NCBI RefSeq assembly: GCF_964212655.1
Contig: NZ_OZ156465.1
Location: 1,054,001 to 1,118,000 of the forward strand
From: Candidatus Thiodiazotropha sp. LNASS1
Lineage (GTDB): Bacteria > Pseudomonadota > Gammaproteobacteria > Chromatiales > Chromatiaceae
DNA length: 64,000 nt
Direction of reading: 5' to 3'
The notes under the pieces are model-generated. The model ran no database searches. It saw nothing but the letters and a program-made list of their open reading frames with translations, and was not told the DNA's origin. Positions 46,659-56,102 of the stretch are shown piece by piece. Numbering within the stretch: the stretch's first letter is position 1; every line of letters begins with the position of its first letter. The position numbers and the translations under genes were made by a program.

Positions 46659-47981
46659 TTGTCCTGTTTCAACAACAATCTACGTTTGCTGACGCTTTCC
46701 ATTCTTGGCGGTGTCTGGGACAAGCACGCCCTATGCGATCGCCTGCAGCGCACCCTTGAAGGCGGTCCACCCGATCCCGGGCGCTTGGCCGCACGCTTGA
46801 TTTTCCATTTCGATGAGGGGCAGCCTCCTTCTTATAAACAACTCGTCAACTTTCTTCATGCCGACGATGAACTGCACCAGCGGTTTGAGAGACAGGACCG
46901 GAAAGAGCAGCCGGTTATTCTGCTCGATTCACCTGTCATGGGCAGACCGCCTGACAAACTGCTCACCTTTCCCCCGCCGTCACTGTCGACCGTCAAGGAT
47001 CTTCAGCAGTGGCTCGGCCTGTTCGATCATGAGTTGGCCTGGTTCGCCGACCGCGAGCGGCGACAGTGCAAAGTCACGGAATCCAGATTGCACCATTACC
47101 GCTATCGGTGGATCGAAAAGCGTTCAGGCCCGCCTCGCCTGATCGAGATTCCCAAGACCCGCCTCAAGATGCTTCAACACCAGATATTAAGGGAAATCCT
47201 CAACCGGGTACCGCCCCATCCCTGCGCACAGGGATTTGTTCGCGGCCGCTCTATCAAGCACTTTGTCGAACCCCATCTCGGCAAAGAGGTTGTCCTGCGG
47301 TTGGACCTAAAGGACTTCTTTCACACGGTTCCAGTTTCCCGCATCGGTGCGCTGTTTCACCGTCTCGGTTACCCCTGGAGCGTCGCCCGTCTGCTTCAGG
47401 GATTATCCACCCATGCCAGCTCTCCATCGCTTGCCGGCAATACCTTTCATAGGCTTCCATGGGCGATGCAGAAACGGCTCAGGGACAAACACCTCCCCCA
47501 GGGCGCCCCCACCTCACCCACTCTCGCCAATCTTGCTGCATTTCGATTCGACTGCCGTCTACAGGGTGTCGCCAACCGTTTCTCCCTCAACTACACCCGT
47601 TACGCGGATGACCTCGCCTTTTCCGGCAATAGGGAACTGTTGAGACTGGCGCCGTTCCTGAAAGGACTGATCGGCGCCATCGCCATTGAAGAGGGATTCG
47701 AGATCAACCATCGCAAGACGCGAGTTCAGACCCAGGCACAATCCCAACGCCTGGGGGGTATGGTGATCAACCAAAGGCCCAACCTGCCCCGGGAGGAGTT
47801 CGATCGGTTGAAGGCGATACTCCACAACTGTGTGCGTTGGGGACCCGAGAGTCAGAACCGTGAGGGTGTTGACGATTTTAAGGCCCACCTGAGCGGACGG
47901 GTTGCCTATGCTGTTTGGCTTAATCCTGAAAAAGGTAAGCGATTGAGACAGTTATGGAAACGCATCCAATGGTTAGAGTAA
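46659..47981 (+). CDS. Retron-like reverse transcriptase
   Basis: About 440 residues, longer than the roughly 320 of common retron enzymes. A 110-residue N-terminal extension of unknown fold is followed by HYRYRWIEKRSGPPRLIEIP, AQGFVRGRSIKHFVEPHLG, VVLRLDLKDFFHTVP (first Asp), LPQGAPTSPTLANL and the catalytic NYTRYADDLAFSGN. Near the C-terminus LGGMVINQRPNLPREE stands where retrons usually have VTG. Start TTG 46659 has GGGGA five bases upstream; TTG 46647 is also in frame. No effector gene is fused to it. Group II intron maturase domains are absent. Confidence 0.85.
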   Translation: MSCFNNNLRLLTLSILGGVWDKHALCDRLQRTLEGGPPDPGRLAARLIFHFDEGQPPSYKQLVNFLHADDELHQRFERQDRKEQPVILLDSPVMGRPPDKLLTFPPPSLSTVKDLQQWLGLFDHELAWFADRERRQCKVTESRLHHYRYRWIEKRSGPPRLIEIPKTRLKMLQHQILREILNRVPPHPCAQGFVRGRSIKHFVEPHLGKEVVLRLDLKDFFHTVPVSRIGALFHRLGYPWSVARLLQGLSTHASSPSLAGNTFHRLPWAMQKRLRDKHLPQGAPTSPTLANLAAFRFDCRLQGVANRFSLNYTRYADDLAFSGNRELLRLAPFLKGLIGAIAIEEGFEINHRKTRVQTQAQSQRLGGMVINQRPNLPREEFDRLKAILHNCVRWGPESQNREGVDDFKAHLSGRVAYAVWLNPEKGKRLRQLWKRIQWLE

Positions 47982-48007
47982 ATGAGAACTGAGTTGTGAT
48001 GCTGGGG

Positions 48008-48038
48008 TTTGCATACCCACGCGAAGCATGGGAACGAG
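48008..48038 (-). repeat. GTTCCCACGC repeat, decayed half unit
   Basis: TTTGCATACCCACGCG then AAGCATGGGAACGAG, oriented as at 43813. Confidence 0.55.
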
Positions 48039-48110
48039 AGTGCTCCCCAGCTTGATACGACTCAATTTAGGTCCTATAGTACCCATTATAGGTCTTTTAT
48101 AGGAATTCAG

Positions 48111-48740
48111 ATGCAACCCTCCTCAATCGGCGACGCCTTATTCACCAAAACCCAGCAAAGGGTTCTCAGCCTGCTATACGGCACACCTGACAAGAGTTTC
48201 TACGCCAATGAAATAGTCCGCTGGGCTGATATGGGACGCGGGACCGTGCGCCGTGAATTGGAGCGGATGACAGCTGCGGGCTTGCTTGTTTCATCGCGAA
48301 CGGGCAATCAGCTTCACTATCAAGCCAATGCCGATAATCCGATCTATCCAGACCTGCTGAATATCGTCAGAAAAACCTTTGGTGTAGCGGATGTGATTCG
48401 GCAGGCATTGAGGTCACAGGAGGCTCATATCGATGTGGCATTCGTGTATGGATCAATCGCCAAACTGGAAGACTCGCAAACCAGCGATCTGGATCTGATG
48501 TTGGTGGGTGACCTGACCTATAGCGATATCGTCGAGCTACTGTTACCGGTGGAGTCTTCACTACAACGAACAATCAATCCGACGATCTATACCCTCTCTG
48601 AGTTCAATTCGAGGTTGCAGCAGGGAAGCAGCTTTTTGGAACGGGTTATGAAACAACCCAAACTGATGATTAAAGGAGTAATCAATGACTTTGGAGAACC
48701 TCTACAAAAGCAAGGCACTGCAAAAGGAACCACCAGATAA
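48111..48740 (+). CDS. HTH-MNT fusion, putative antitoxin nucleotidyltransferase
   Basis: 209 residues. Residues about 10-75 are a winged helix (YANEIVRWADMGRGTVRREL, ERMTAAGLLV). Residues about 100-190 are a minimal nucleotidyltransferase with VAFVYGSIAKLEDSQTSDLD then LMLVG (Gly-Ser at 114-115, Asp126, Asp128). MNT proteins AMPylate and silence HEPN toxins in type VII pairs; the added DNA-binding domain suggests autoregulation. ATG 48111 has AGGA eight bases upstream. The gene overlaps the HEPN gene by 56 bp. Confidence 0.78.
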   Translation: MQPSSIGDALFTKTQQRVLSLLYGTPDKSFYANEIVRWADMGRGTVRRELERMTAAGLLVSSRTGNQLHYQANADNPIYPDLLNIVRKTFGVADVIRQALRSQEAHIDVAFVYGSIAKLEDSQTSDLDLMLVGDLTYSDIVELLLPVESSLQRTINPTIYTLSEFNSRLQQGSSFLERVMKQPKLMIKGVINDFGEPLQKQGTAKGTTR

Positions 48741-49092
48741 GCGTGAGTTTGATGGATTATTGCAAACGGCCATCGATCGTCTCAACGATGCGGAGAATAC
48801 CGACCTTTCCTATGCCAGCCGATTCGATTTGGCCTATAACGCCGCCCATGCATTGGCGCTGGCCGCATTAAGATCCGCTGGTTATCGCTCGGATAAGCGT
48901 TATCTGGTTTTTCAGTGTCTTGCCCATACTTGCAATCTCAGAAAAAGCCGGATCAGGACCTTCTCTCTTTGCCATGACAGACGCAATCGCGCCGAATACG
49001 GGGGCTATCTTGAGCAAGACGAGGCTTTGTTGCTTGAGTTGATCGCCAATACACAATCCCTGTTGAAATCAGTCAGGTCGATAAATTTATAG
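48685..49092 (+). CDS. HEPN-domain protein, putative toxin
   Basis: 135 residues, all-helical: ASRFDLAYNAAHALALAALR then SAGYR is the HEPN core and CHDRRNRAEYGGYL (Arg99 to Gly107) the conserved C-terminal helix. The usual RNase Rx4-6H motif is replaced by RNRAEY, so RNase activity is not assured. It sits beside the HTH-MNT gene, matching the MNT/HEPN module. GGAG is not visible near its start; coupling to the upstream gene is likely. Confidence 0.75.
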   Translation: MTLENLYKSKALQKEPPDKREFDGLLQTAIDRLNDAENTDLSYASRFDLAYNAAHALALAALRSAGYRSDKRYLVFQCLAHTCNLRKSRIRTFSLCHDRRNRAEYGGYLEQDEALLLELIANTQSLLKSVRSINL

Positions 49093-49098
49093 CAGGAC

Positions 49099-49116
49099 GG
49101 TGCGGCAAGCCGCACC
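49099..49116. repeat. GGTGCGGC palindrome
   Basis: GGTGCGGCAAGCCGCACC, same family as 15578. Confidence 0.7.
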
Positions 49117-49137
49117 CCACGCTATATTGTGAACCCC

Positions 49138-49190
49138 GTAGGGTGCGCCTTGGCGCACCGCTAAATCCCGGGTTAACCTCCTCCCCCCAT
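49138..49190 (+). repeat. Island-flanking repeat, right copy
   Basis: Begins GTAGGGTGCGCCTTGGCG, continues CACCGCTAAATCCCGGG and then TTAACCTCCTCCCCCC. It differs from 30399-30450 at only a few positions by eye. Confidence 0.75.
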
Positions 49191-49270
49191 TCGCGGTAAA
49201 CTCTGCCGTCTGATCCACGGCCGCACTACGGGTGGCGGTTTCTCATTAAAGCAAGCACGAAACGGATAAC

Positions 49271-49552
49271 ATGACTGAACTGAAAATTCTCTGCGAACAC
49301 CGCCCCTCCGCCATGAAGCTGGAGATCCAGGGGGTCTACGACTGGCCGATCTGGGAGAAGGAGGTCTCGAAGTTCGATTGGGAGTATAGCCAGACCGAGA
49401 TCTGCTACATCCTGCGCGGCAAGTTCATCGTCACCCCGGAGGGTGGGGAGCCCCAGGAGTTCGGCCGTGGTGATCTGATCACCTTCCCCGCGGGCATGAA
49501 GTGCACCTGGGAGATCACCAAAGACGTGGAAAAACACTACACCTTTGAATAG
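49271..49552 (+). CDS. Cupin-domain protein
   Basis: A 93-residue single cupin. SQTEICYILRGKFIVTPEGG and EFGRGDLITFPAGMKCTWEI are the two cupin motifs, and WEYSQTEICYIL suggests the DUF861/cupin_3 type. Metal ligands are only partly conserved. It lies 15 bp before mutS. The role is unknown. Confidence 0.85.
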   Translation: MTELKILCEHRPSAMKLEIQGVYDWPIWEKEVSKFDWEYSQTEICYILRGKFIVTPEGGEPQEFGRGDLITFPAGMKCTWEITKDVEKHYTFE

Positions 49553-49567
49553 TTGTCGTCCTGCCTG

Positions 49568-52141
49568 ATGACCAAAGCCGCAAAATCCCAGCAGCACACC
49601 CCTATGATGCAGCAGTACCTGCGCATCAAGGGGGAGCATCCCGATATGCTGGTCTTCTACCGCATGGGGGATTTCTATGAACTCTTTTTTGCCGATGCGG
49701 AGAAGGCGGCGCGGCTGCTCGATATCACCCTGACCAAGCGGGGTCAGTCGGCGGGCAAGCCGATCCCCATGGCCGGTGTTCCCTACCATGCTGCCGAAGG
49801 CTACCTGGCGCGCCTGGTCAAACAGGGGGAGTCGGTGGCGATCTGCGAGCAGATCGGCGATCCGGCCACCAGCAAGGGACCGGTGGAACGCAAGGTGGTG
49901 CGCATCGTCACCCCGGGCACCCTCACCGACGAGGCGCTGTTGGAAGAGCGGCGGGAAAACCTTTTGCTGGCGATCAACGAAGGGGATGATTACGGCCTAG
50001 CGGCCCTGGACCTGGCCAGTGGCCGCTTTACCATTCAGCAACTCAGCGGCCTGGAGTCCCTGAGCGGTGAACTGGAGCGACTCAGCCCGGCGGAGATCCT
50101 GCTGGATGAGGATTCCTCCCTGCCTGAGACCCTCGCACTACGCAATGGCGTAACCAGGCGCCCCGCCTGGCACTACGATCTCGACTCCGCGCAGAGGCTG
50201 TTGTGCAAGCAGTTCGGCACCCGTGACCTGGGCGGATTCGGCTGTCAGGAGCAGCCCCTGGCCGTGGCCGCCGCCGGCTGCCTGTTGCAGTATGTGGAGG
50301 AGACCCAGTTCGGCGCCCTGCCCCACATTCGCGGCATGCGGGTGGAGCATCGGGATCAGAGCGTGATCATCGATGCGGCGACCCGACGCAATCTGGAACT
50401 GGTCCACTCCCTCTCCAATCAGCCGCAACATACCCTGGCGGGGATCATGGACCGCACCGTCACCGCCATGGGCAGCCGCATGCTGCGGCGCTGGATCAGC
50501 CAGCCCCTGAGACACAGGGAGGCGGTGGCTGAGCGCCATGCCACCATCGAGGCCCTGCTCGCCTCCCGCCTCTACCATGAACTGCGGGAGATTCTGCAGG
50601 GGATCGGCGATATCGAACGCATTCTCGCCCGGGTGGCCTTGAAGAGCGCCCGTCCGCGGGATCTGTCCACCCTGCGGGAGGCCCTCGGCGCCCTGCCCCA
50701 GCTCCAACCCCTGCTGGCGCAACTCGACAGCCCCCTGTCGCCCGCGCTGGCACGACAGATCGGTGAACATCCCGCAACCCAGCAACTGCTGCGGGGCGCC
50801 ATCATAGATCAACCGCCGATGCTGATCCGCGACGGCGGGGTCATCGCCGAGGGGTATGACGCGGAACTGGATGAACTGCGTGCCCTCTCCCAGAACGCCG
50901 ACCAGTTTCTACTCGACCTGGAGAGTCGCGAGCGCGAGCGCACCGGCATAGCCACCCTCAAGGTGAGCTACAACCGGGTCCACGGCTACTACATCGAGAT
51001 CAGCCGTGGCCAGTCCGACAGGGCGCCTGAAGACTATATCCGCCGCCAGACCCTGAAGGGGGCGGAGCGCTTCATCACACCGGAGCTGAAGAAGTTCGAG
51101 GATCAGGTGCTGAGCGCCCGTGAACGCGCCCTGGCACGGGAGAAGTATCTCTATGATCAGCTGCTCGATCGGCTCTGCGGGGAGCTGACGCCTCTGCAAC
51201 AGTGTGCCGAGGGACTGGCCCAGCTGGATGTAATCTGCAACCTGGCGGAGCGGGCTCAGCAACTCAACCTGGTCTCTCCGCAAATGGTGGAGGAACCTGG
51301 CCTGCAGATTACCGACGGTCGTCACTCGGTGGTGGAACAGGTCAGCAGCGACCCCTTTGTCGCCAACAGCGTTACCTTCGACGACCAGCAGCGGATGCTG
51401 ATCATCACCGGCCCCAACATGGGCGGCAAGTCGACCTTCATGCGCCAGATCGCCCTCATCGTGCTGCTCGCCTACAGCGGCAGCTTCGTGCCCGCCGCCG
51501 CGGCGCGGATCGGGCCCATCGACCGCATCTTCTCCCGCATCGGCGCCTCCGACGATCTGGCAGGGGGACGCTCCACCTTCATGGTGGAGATGGAGGAGAC
51601 CGCCAACATCCTGCACAACGCCACCGCCCAGAGCCTGGTGCTGATGGATGAGATCGGCCGCGGCACCTCCACCTTCGACGGGCTCTCCCTGGCCTGGTCC
51701 TGTGCGGTTGAACTGGCCACCTGTCTGCGCGCCTATACCCTCTTCGCCACCCACTACTTCGAACTCACCACCCTGCCGGAGGAGTATCCCGGCATCGGCA
51801 ATCTGCACCTGGATGCGGTGGAGCACGGCGATACCATCGTCTTTCTGCATGCGGTGCGGGAGGGACCGGCCAACCAGAGCTATGGCCTACAGGTGGCCAC
51901 CCTGGCCGGGGTGCCTAAGCCGGTCATTCTCAGGGCGCGCCAGCGCCTGCTGGAGTTGGAAGCCAGCGCCCAGCGCCATGCGGAACAGCAGCAGAGTCAG
52001 CTACCCCTGTTCGACACAGAAACGCCCTGTACGGAAGCGTCCGCAGTTGAACAGCAGTTGCGTGAAATCGATCCCGACGAACTGACTCCGAGAGAGGCGC
52101 TGGAGGCCTTGTACCGGTTAAAGCAGAAACTTGAAGAATAA
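49568..52141 (+). CDS. mutS: DNA mismatch repair protein MutS
   Basis: 857 residues, the standard MutS1 length. The mismatch-binding N-terminus has [20 protein letters not shown] with the Phe-x-Glu wedge. Clamp and lever domains follow. The ATPase has Walker [36 protein letters not shown], Walker [18 protein letters not shown] and ATHYFELT. The C-terminal tetramer helix ends [13 protein letters not shown] 49568 is preferred to the in-frame TTG at 49553, which adjoins the cupin stop. Confidence 0.97.
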   Translation: MTKAAKSQQHTPMMQQYLRIKGEHPDMLVFYRMGDFYELFFADAEKAARLLDITLTKRGQSAGKPIPMAGVPYHAAEGYLARLVKQGESVAICEQIGDPATSKGPVERKVVRIVTPGTLTDEALLEERRENLLLAINEGDDYGLAALDLASGRFTIQQLSGLESLSGELERLSPAEILLDEDSSLPETLALRNGVTRRPAWHYDLDSAQRLLCKQFGTRDLGGFGCQEQPLAVAAAGCLLQYVEETQFGALPHIRGMRVEHRDQSVIIDAATRRNLELVHSLSNQPQHTLAGIMDRTVTAMGSRMLRRWISQPLRHREAVAERHATIEALLASRLYHELREILQGIGDIERILARVALKSARPRDLSTLREALGALPQLQPLLAQLDSPLSPALARQIGEHPATQQLLRGAIIDQPPMLIRDGGVIAEGYDAELDELRALSQNADQFLLDLESRERERTGIATLKVSYNRVHGYYIEISRGQSDRAPEDYIRRQTLKGAERFITPELKKFEDQVLSARERALAREKYLYDQLLDRLCGELTPLQQCAEGLAQLDVICNLAERAQQLNLVSPQMVEEPGLQITDGRHSVVEQVSSDPFVANSVTFDDQQRMLIITGPNMGGKSTFMRQIALIVLLAYSGSFVPAAAARIGPIDRIFSRIGASDDLAGGRSTFMVEMEETANILHNATAQSLVLMDEIGRGTSTFDGLSLAWSCAVELATCLRAYTLFATHYFELTTLPEEYPGIGNLHLDAVEHGDTIVFLHAVREGPANQSYGLQVATLAGVPKPVILRARQRLLELEASAQRHAEQQQSQLPLFDTETPCTEASAVEQQLREIDPDELTPREALEALYRLKQKLEE

Positions 52142-52159
52142 TTTTGAATTGTTGTGCTC

Positions 52160-52180
52160 CCCTCTTCCTGAGGTAGAGGG
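52160..52180 (+). terminator. Possible terminator hairpin after mutS
   Basis: CCCTCT (52160-52165) and AGAGGG (52175-52180) form a 6-bp stem with a 9-base loop, 19 bp after the mutS stop. The T-rich tail is weak. Confidence 0.3.
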
Positions 52181-52206
52181 TATATGTTGATAGTGAGTTG
52201 TATAGG

Positions 52207-52270
52207 TAAGCCGCGAATACTCGCGAATGATTGTTATGTCCGCAAATGAACGCGAATATATTTATTTGCT
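52207..52270. repeat. CGCGAAT/CGCAAATGAACGC repeat
   Basis: AAGCCGCGAATACTCGCG and CCGCAAATGAACGCGAAT. It is related to the longer inverted repeat at 58375-58527. Confidence 0.45.
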
Positions 52271-52387
52271 GTACAACAGAGTGTGACTGAGAATGGCGGG
52301 TAACCAGCTATTTTATTAAACCGATTGCGCACACAGCACACACAACAATTCAAAACTCAACTTTAAAAAAAACCGGAGGTTTTTTAT

Positions 52388-52597
52388 ATGCCCGATCACG
52401 TCTACAAGAAGATCCAGCTGGTGGGTTCATCCCAGACCAGCAGTGACGATGCCATCCGTAATGCCATTGCGCGCGCGGGAGAGACCATCGACAACATGAA
52501 CTGGTTCGAGGTTGTGGAAACCCGCGGTCATATCGATAACGGCCAGGTGGCCCATTGGCAGGTCACCATCAATATCGGTTTTCGGCTCAATGATTGA
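52388..52597 (+). CDS. Dodecin-family protein
   Basis: 69 residues, the dodecin size. VYKKIQLVGSSQTSSDDAIR and NMNWFEVVETRGHIDNG (Trp in the flavin-binding position), ending QVTINIGFRL. Dodecins form hollow dodecamers that store flavin or coenzyme A. CGGAGG precedes the ATG. Confidence 0.93.
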   Translation: MPDHVYKKIQLVGSSQTSSDDAIRNAIARAGETIDNMNWFEVVETRGHIDNGQVAHWQVTINIGFRLND

Positions 52598-52707
52598 ACT
52601 CAATCTCCTGAGCACTCGGTAAAACCCTGATCAATATTGGGATTATTCCCCATACAAAGCAAACGAGTGTCCGCCTACATTAAATGTGACTGAATCATGA
52701 CAGGGGC

Positions 52708-53148
52708 ATGACAATGGACGCTCGCAGAAGCCCTAGAACGAAAACATCGCTTCAAGTGATGCTGGCATCGAAGGCCGGGGGTGTCGAGCAGGTAAGCATT
52801 GTCAGGGATCTCAGCGAAACGGGCTTCTATGCTACATCCCTGGCCACAGCCAAGGTAAATGATGGTTACCGGGTCTCCATCAAGAGACCGGGGCAGCATG
52901 AAAGTCAGGAGTTGTCGGCAAAAGTCATCCGAGTCGACAACCCGGGTTGTGGACTCGCCTTCGATCAGCTAACGCCTCACGAGAGTCAGTTCCTGACCGA
53001 TTTGATCCATCCGAAATGGGATGGCAAGGATCTGCTGGAAGGTGTGATCATGCACGGCATACTTGAAGACACCGCCAGTTTTGCAGCCTGCATGCGACTG
53101 ACATCACTATTGGACAGCAACTACAAGCACGGCAACCGTGCTGTATAG
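52708..53148 (+). CDS. PilZ-domain protein
   Basis: 146 residues. RRSPRTKTSLQVML supplies the RxxxR motif and RDLSETGFYATSL the DxSxxG motif that bind c-di-GMP. The C-terminal 40 residues are helical and specific. It is a likely effector of the same signal sensed by the degenerate GGDEF-EAL protein at 10535. Confidence 0.88.
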   Translation: MTMDARRSPRTKTSLQVMLASKAGGVEQVSIVRDLSETGFYATSLATAKVNDGYRVSIKRPGQHESQELSAKVIRVDNPGCGLAFDQLTPHESQFLTDLIHPKWDGKDLLEGVIMHGILEDTASFAACMRLTSLLDSNYKHGNRAV

Positions 53149-53184
53149 ATATCGCCAGGAATGCGGCACACTCGGCTTGATATC

Positions 53185-53880
53185 TTAATTAAGAAACTCC
53201 AGGGATAGATCACCCAGGTCGATGCGGTCGCCGTCGTGCAGTTCCACGCCACCCGCTTTGATGGGCTCACCATTGATCATTGGCGGATTATCGCCGCCAA
53301 CTTTGAGCAGAAAGAATCCCGATTGACGCTGATTTATCAGCACCAGATCACCACCGGGGTTGCCCACACTGAAAAAGGCCCTATCGACCACTTTCACCTT
53401 GCCCTTATTTTCACCGTCAAGGAAACGCACCCTGGGCCTATCCTTAACAGGCGTCTCAATATCCGGTTGTGTACTCGATTCCGCATCGGCCGGTTGAACT
53501 CCTGCAACCTCGGGTGATGATGGCTGAACAAGTTTGGGCGCTCGCGGACGCAATACCACTGTCCTATCGGGATCATCCATATCTTGGGGTGGCGCCTGGG
53601 TGATAAAGCGAAGATGGTATTTGCCGACCTCGATCAGGTCACCGTGTTTCAGGAAACGCTTTGTAACGGTGTTGCCATTGACCCGAGTGCCGTTGGTGCT
53701 CTGTTCATCCTCAATGGAATATCCACTGAAGACTTTTATTAGCGTGGCATGGTGGCGGCTGACTGAACGATCCTTAAGACAGACTTCGCAGCTCTCGTCA
53801 CGTCCGATCAACATGCGTTTGCCGACAAGTGGAAACTCTTGCGGTGACTCATCATCACCCATAACAACGAGTTTTTCCAT
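53185..53880 (-). CDS. Protein with two FHA domains
   Basis: 231 residues. FHA 1 (about 1-95) has RMLIGRDESCEVCLKDRSVS and RHHATL, and NGTRVNG. A Pro/Asp-rich linker follows. FHA 2 (about 150-231) has FFSVGNPGGDLVLINQ but with RQSGFFLLK in place of the Ser-x-x-His core, so it may not bind phosphothreonine. It is cotranscribed with the PP2C phosphatase 27 bp upstream. Confidence 0.86.
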   Translation of the reverse strand: MEKLVVMGDDESPQEFPLVGKRMLIGRDESCEVCLKDRSVSRHHATLIKVFSGYSIEDEQSTNGTRVNGNTVTKRFLKHGDLIEVGKYHLRFITQAPPQDMDDPDRTVVLRPRAPKLVQPSSPEVAGVQPADAESSTQPDIETPVKDRPRVRFLDGENKGKVKVVDRAFFSVGNPGGDLVLINQRQSGFFLLKVGGDNPPMINGEPIKAGGVELHDGDRIDLGDLSLEFLN

Positions 53881-53907
53881 ATAGCTCTCTACCCAGGTAC
53901 CTTAAAT

Positions 53908-54660
53908 TTAATTACTATCATTCGCCATGGCGCGAACCAGAATAACAGAGATGTTATCCACGCCCCCCATCCTGCAGGCAAATTCGACAAGCTCATCGGC
54001 CTGCTGCATAAGATCGAGATTAATATTTTCTAGGATACTTTGGATTTCATCATCCGTCACCATACCTGTGAGACCATCGGAGCAAAAGAGATAGAGATCA
54101 CCATTATCGATCTCCGTCTCGCTCAGGTCGATATCCACTATCTCTTCTGAGCCTACTGCCCGTGACAATACGTTGGTTGGCACACCTGCCATGAGTGCCT
54201 GCTCAAAACTGGCGAAATCCCCAAGGTTGACCATCTCCTGGATGATTGTATGGTCCGTGGTCATCTGCTCAAACAGACCGTCCCGCAGGCGATAGAGCCT
54301 GGAATCCCCTACATGGGCGTATAGCAGGCTATGCTCGGTGAATAGCCCGACCACCAGGGTCGTTCCCATGCCCTGATACTCCGGCACCTGCTGCGAGAGC
54401 TCTTGTATTGCATGATTCACATCCTGGATGGCATTCAGCAGTCGCTCCCGCCCTGTTTCCGCATAACCGGCTTCACTGGAACCGGCCAACTGACTCGTCA
54501 GCATCTCGACCGACAGGCTGCTGGCGACCTCACCGGCGTTGGCGCCGCCCATACCGTCAGCGAGTATCATAAACCCGGCATCAGGATCACCACCGATGGC
54601 ATCCTCATTATGCTCCCGTACCACCCCTTTATCGGTACGCATTGCCACATCAAATTTCAA
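53908..54660 (-). CDS. PP2C-type Ser/Thr protein phosphatase
   Basis: 250 residues. The PPM metal-binding motifs are visible: TDKGVVREHNEDAI, FMILADGMGGANAGEVAS, YAHVGDSRLYRLRDG, LYLFCSDGLTGMVTDDEI and GGVDNISVILV. It removes phosphate from Ser/Thr in an FHA-linked signalling pair with the adjacent gene. No kinase gene is next to it. Confidence 0.92.
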   Translation of the reverse strand: MKFDVAMRTDKGVVREHNEDAIGGDPDAGFMILADGMGGANAGEVASSLSVEMLTSQLAGSSEAGYAETGRERLLNAIQDVNHAIQELSQQVPEYQGMGTTLVVGLFTEHSLLYAHVGDSRLYRLRDGLFEQMTTDHTIIQEMVNLGDFASFEQALMAGVPTNVLSRAVGSEEIVDIDLSETEIDNGDLYLFCSDGLTGMVTDDEIQSILENINLDLMQQADELVEFACRMGGVDNISVILVRAMANDSN

Positions 54661-54752
54661 GCTAACTCCTGAAGTGAACAGTACAGATCCTTAGATTAAC
54701 TTACATTGCACATTGATTCCCGAAACGAACCGGGAAACAACAGCTTTCATTA

Positions 54753-55526
54753 TCACTTCTGAGACTGATTCTTCTCCAACTCCTGTAAAATAGCACTCAG
54801 GCGTTGTGCGGGAATATAGCCGGGCAGCAAATCTCCGCTTTTCAGGAATATGGCCGGTGTTCCGTTCACCCCCAGGCTCTTACCGAGGGCCCAGTGCTGT
54901 TCGACCGGATTGTCGCACACTTTTTTAGCCAGCTTCTCACCCGCCTTGGAACGGGTCATGGCATCGTTACGATCGTCGGAACACAATACGGTTATCGCCT
55001 TATCGAAGGATTCACTGCCAATGCCGGCCCTGGGAAACATCAGGTAGCGCACACTGATACCCAGGTCATTATAGTCTTTTATTTCACTATGCAGCTTCTG
55101 GCAATAGCCACAATCTATATCGGTGAATATGGTGACGGTGTGCTTGGTCTTTTCCGGCGCGAAAACCACCATATTGGCTTCACCCACCGCCTCGATCGCT
55201 TCAGCTTTGGCATGGGAAACCTTCGGTGTGGTCAAATCCTCCCGGGTTTCGATATCGTACATGTTTCCACTCAAAAGATACCTGCCGTCAGCGGATACGT
55301 AATAGAGTTGCGGACCCACCATGACCTCATACAGGCCGTTGATCTTCGAGGGGGCGACACTGGAGATATTACCCCGCTTGAGTATTTTGTTGACCCCTTC
55401 GCGTACCTTCTGGATCTCAGCGTTTTGCTTGGTAGGCTCTCCCATGACGGGTCCGACAGTGAACAGGGTGGCTATCGGCAGTAACATTAAACCCCTGCGC
55501 AGGGCAGCTTGATATGTTCGTTTCAT
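54753..55526 (-). CDS. dsbC: Thiol:disulfide interchange protein DsbC
   Basis: 257 residues with a signal peptide (LMLLPIATLFTVGPVMG). The N-terminal dimerisation domain ends near residue 100. The thioredoxin-like domain has the active-site FTDIDCGYCQKLH and the cis-proline loop LGVNGTPAIFLKSGD. It is a periplasmic disulfide isomerase. It follows yajQ by 6 bp. Confidence 0.92.
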   Translation of the reverse strand: MKRTYQAALRRGLMLLPIATLFTVGPVMGEPTKQNAEIQKVREGVNKILKRGNISSVAPSKINGLYEVMVGPQLYYVSADGRYLLSGNMYDIETREDLTTPKVSHAKAEAIEAVGEANMVVFAPEKTKHTVTIFTDIDCGYCQKLHSEIKDYNDLGISVRYLMFPRAGIGSESFDKAITVLCSDDRNDAMTRSKAGEKLAKKVCDNPVEQHWALGKSLGVNGTPAIFLKSGDLLPGYIPAQRLSAILQELEKNQSQK

Positions 55527-55532
55527 AGATGA

Positions 55533-56015
55533 TTAGTCCCGAAAATTTTGAAATTGCAGAGGAAGACCGTAGTCGACATCCCGAATAAGCGCGATAGCCT
55601 GCTGCAGATCGTCCCGCTTTTTCCCTGTCACACGGATCTGCTCACCCTGGATCTGGGCCTGCACTTTCAGTTTGCCGCCCTTGATCTGTTTGACCATCTT
55701 TTTTGCCAAATCGCTCTCGATACCTTGTCTGACAACCACACGCTGTCTCGCATTATGCAGGCTTGTCTCGGCATCTTTAATATCCATCGCAGCGATATCA
55801 ACCTTACGTTTGACCAGTTTCTGGCGCAGAATATCCATCATCTGATTGAGTTGGAACTCCTGCTCCGCACGTAATAGGATCTCGTTCTCATTCTGCTCGA
55901 AAGCGGCATCGACACCTTTGAAATCGAATCGTGTCCCGATCTCCCGGTTGGCCTGATCGACTGCATTTCTGACCTCCTGAAGATCCACTTCAGAGACGAT
56001 ATCGAACGATGGCAT
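55533..56015 (-). CDS. yajQ: YajQ-family nucleotide-binding protein
   Basis: 160 residues, full length for UPF0234. [20 protein letters not shown] and [20 protein letters not shown] are the signatures; some members bind c-di-GMP. It is placed between xerD and dsbC on the minus strand. Confidence 0.94.
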   Translation of the reverse strand: MPSFDIVSEVDLQEVRNAVDQANREIGTRFDFKGVDAAFEQNENEILLRAEQEFQLNQMMDILRQKLVKRKVDIAAMDIKDAETSLHNARQRVVVRQGIESDLAKKMVKQIKGGKLKVQAQIQGEQIRVTGKKRDDLQQAIALIRDVDYGLPLQFQNFRD

Positions 56016-56102
56016 ATAGGCTCCTGCTCACATAAACACTGGGATGGGACTTTACCATAACCTGGCCCCACTCACATGCGTTGCTATCTGTAACTTGACC
56101 AC

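Noticed and set aside
50909-51850. A 313-codon open frame on the minus strand
   Set aside because: Opposite the ATPase half of mutS; no ribosome-binding site or domain.
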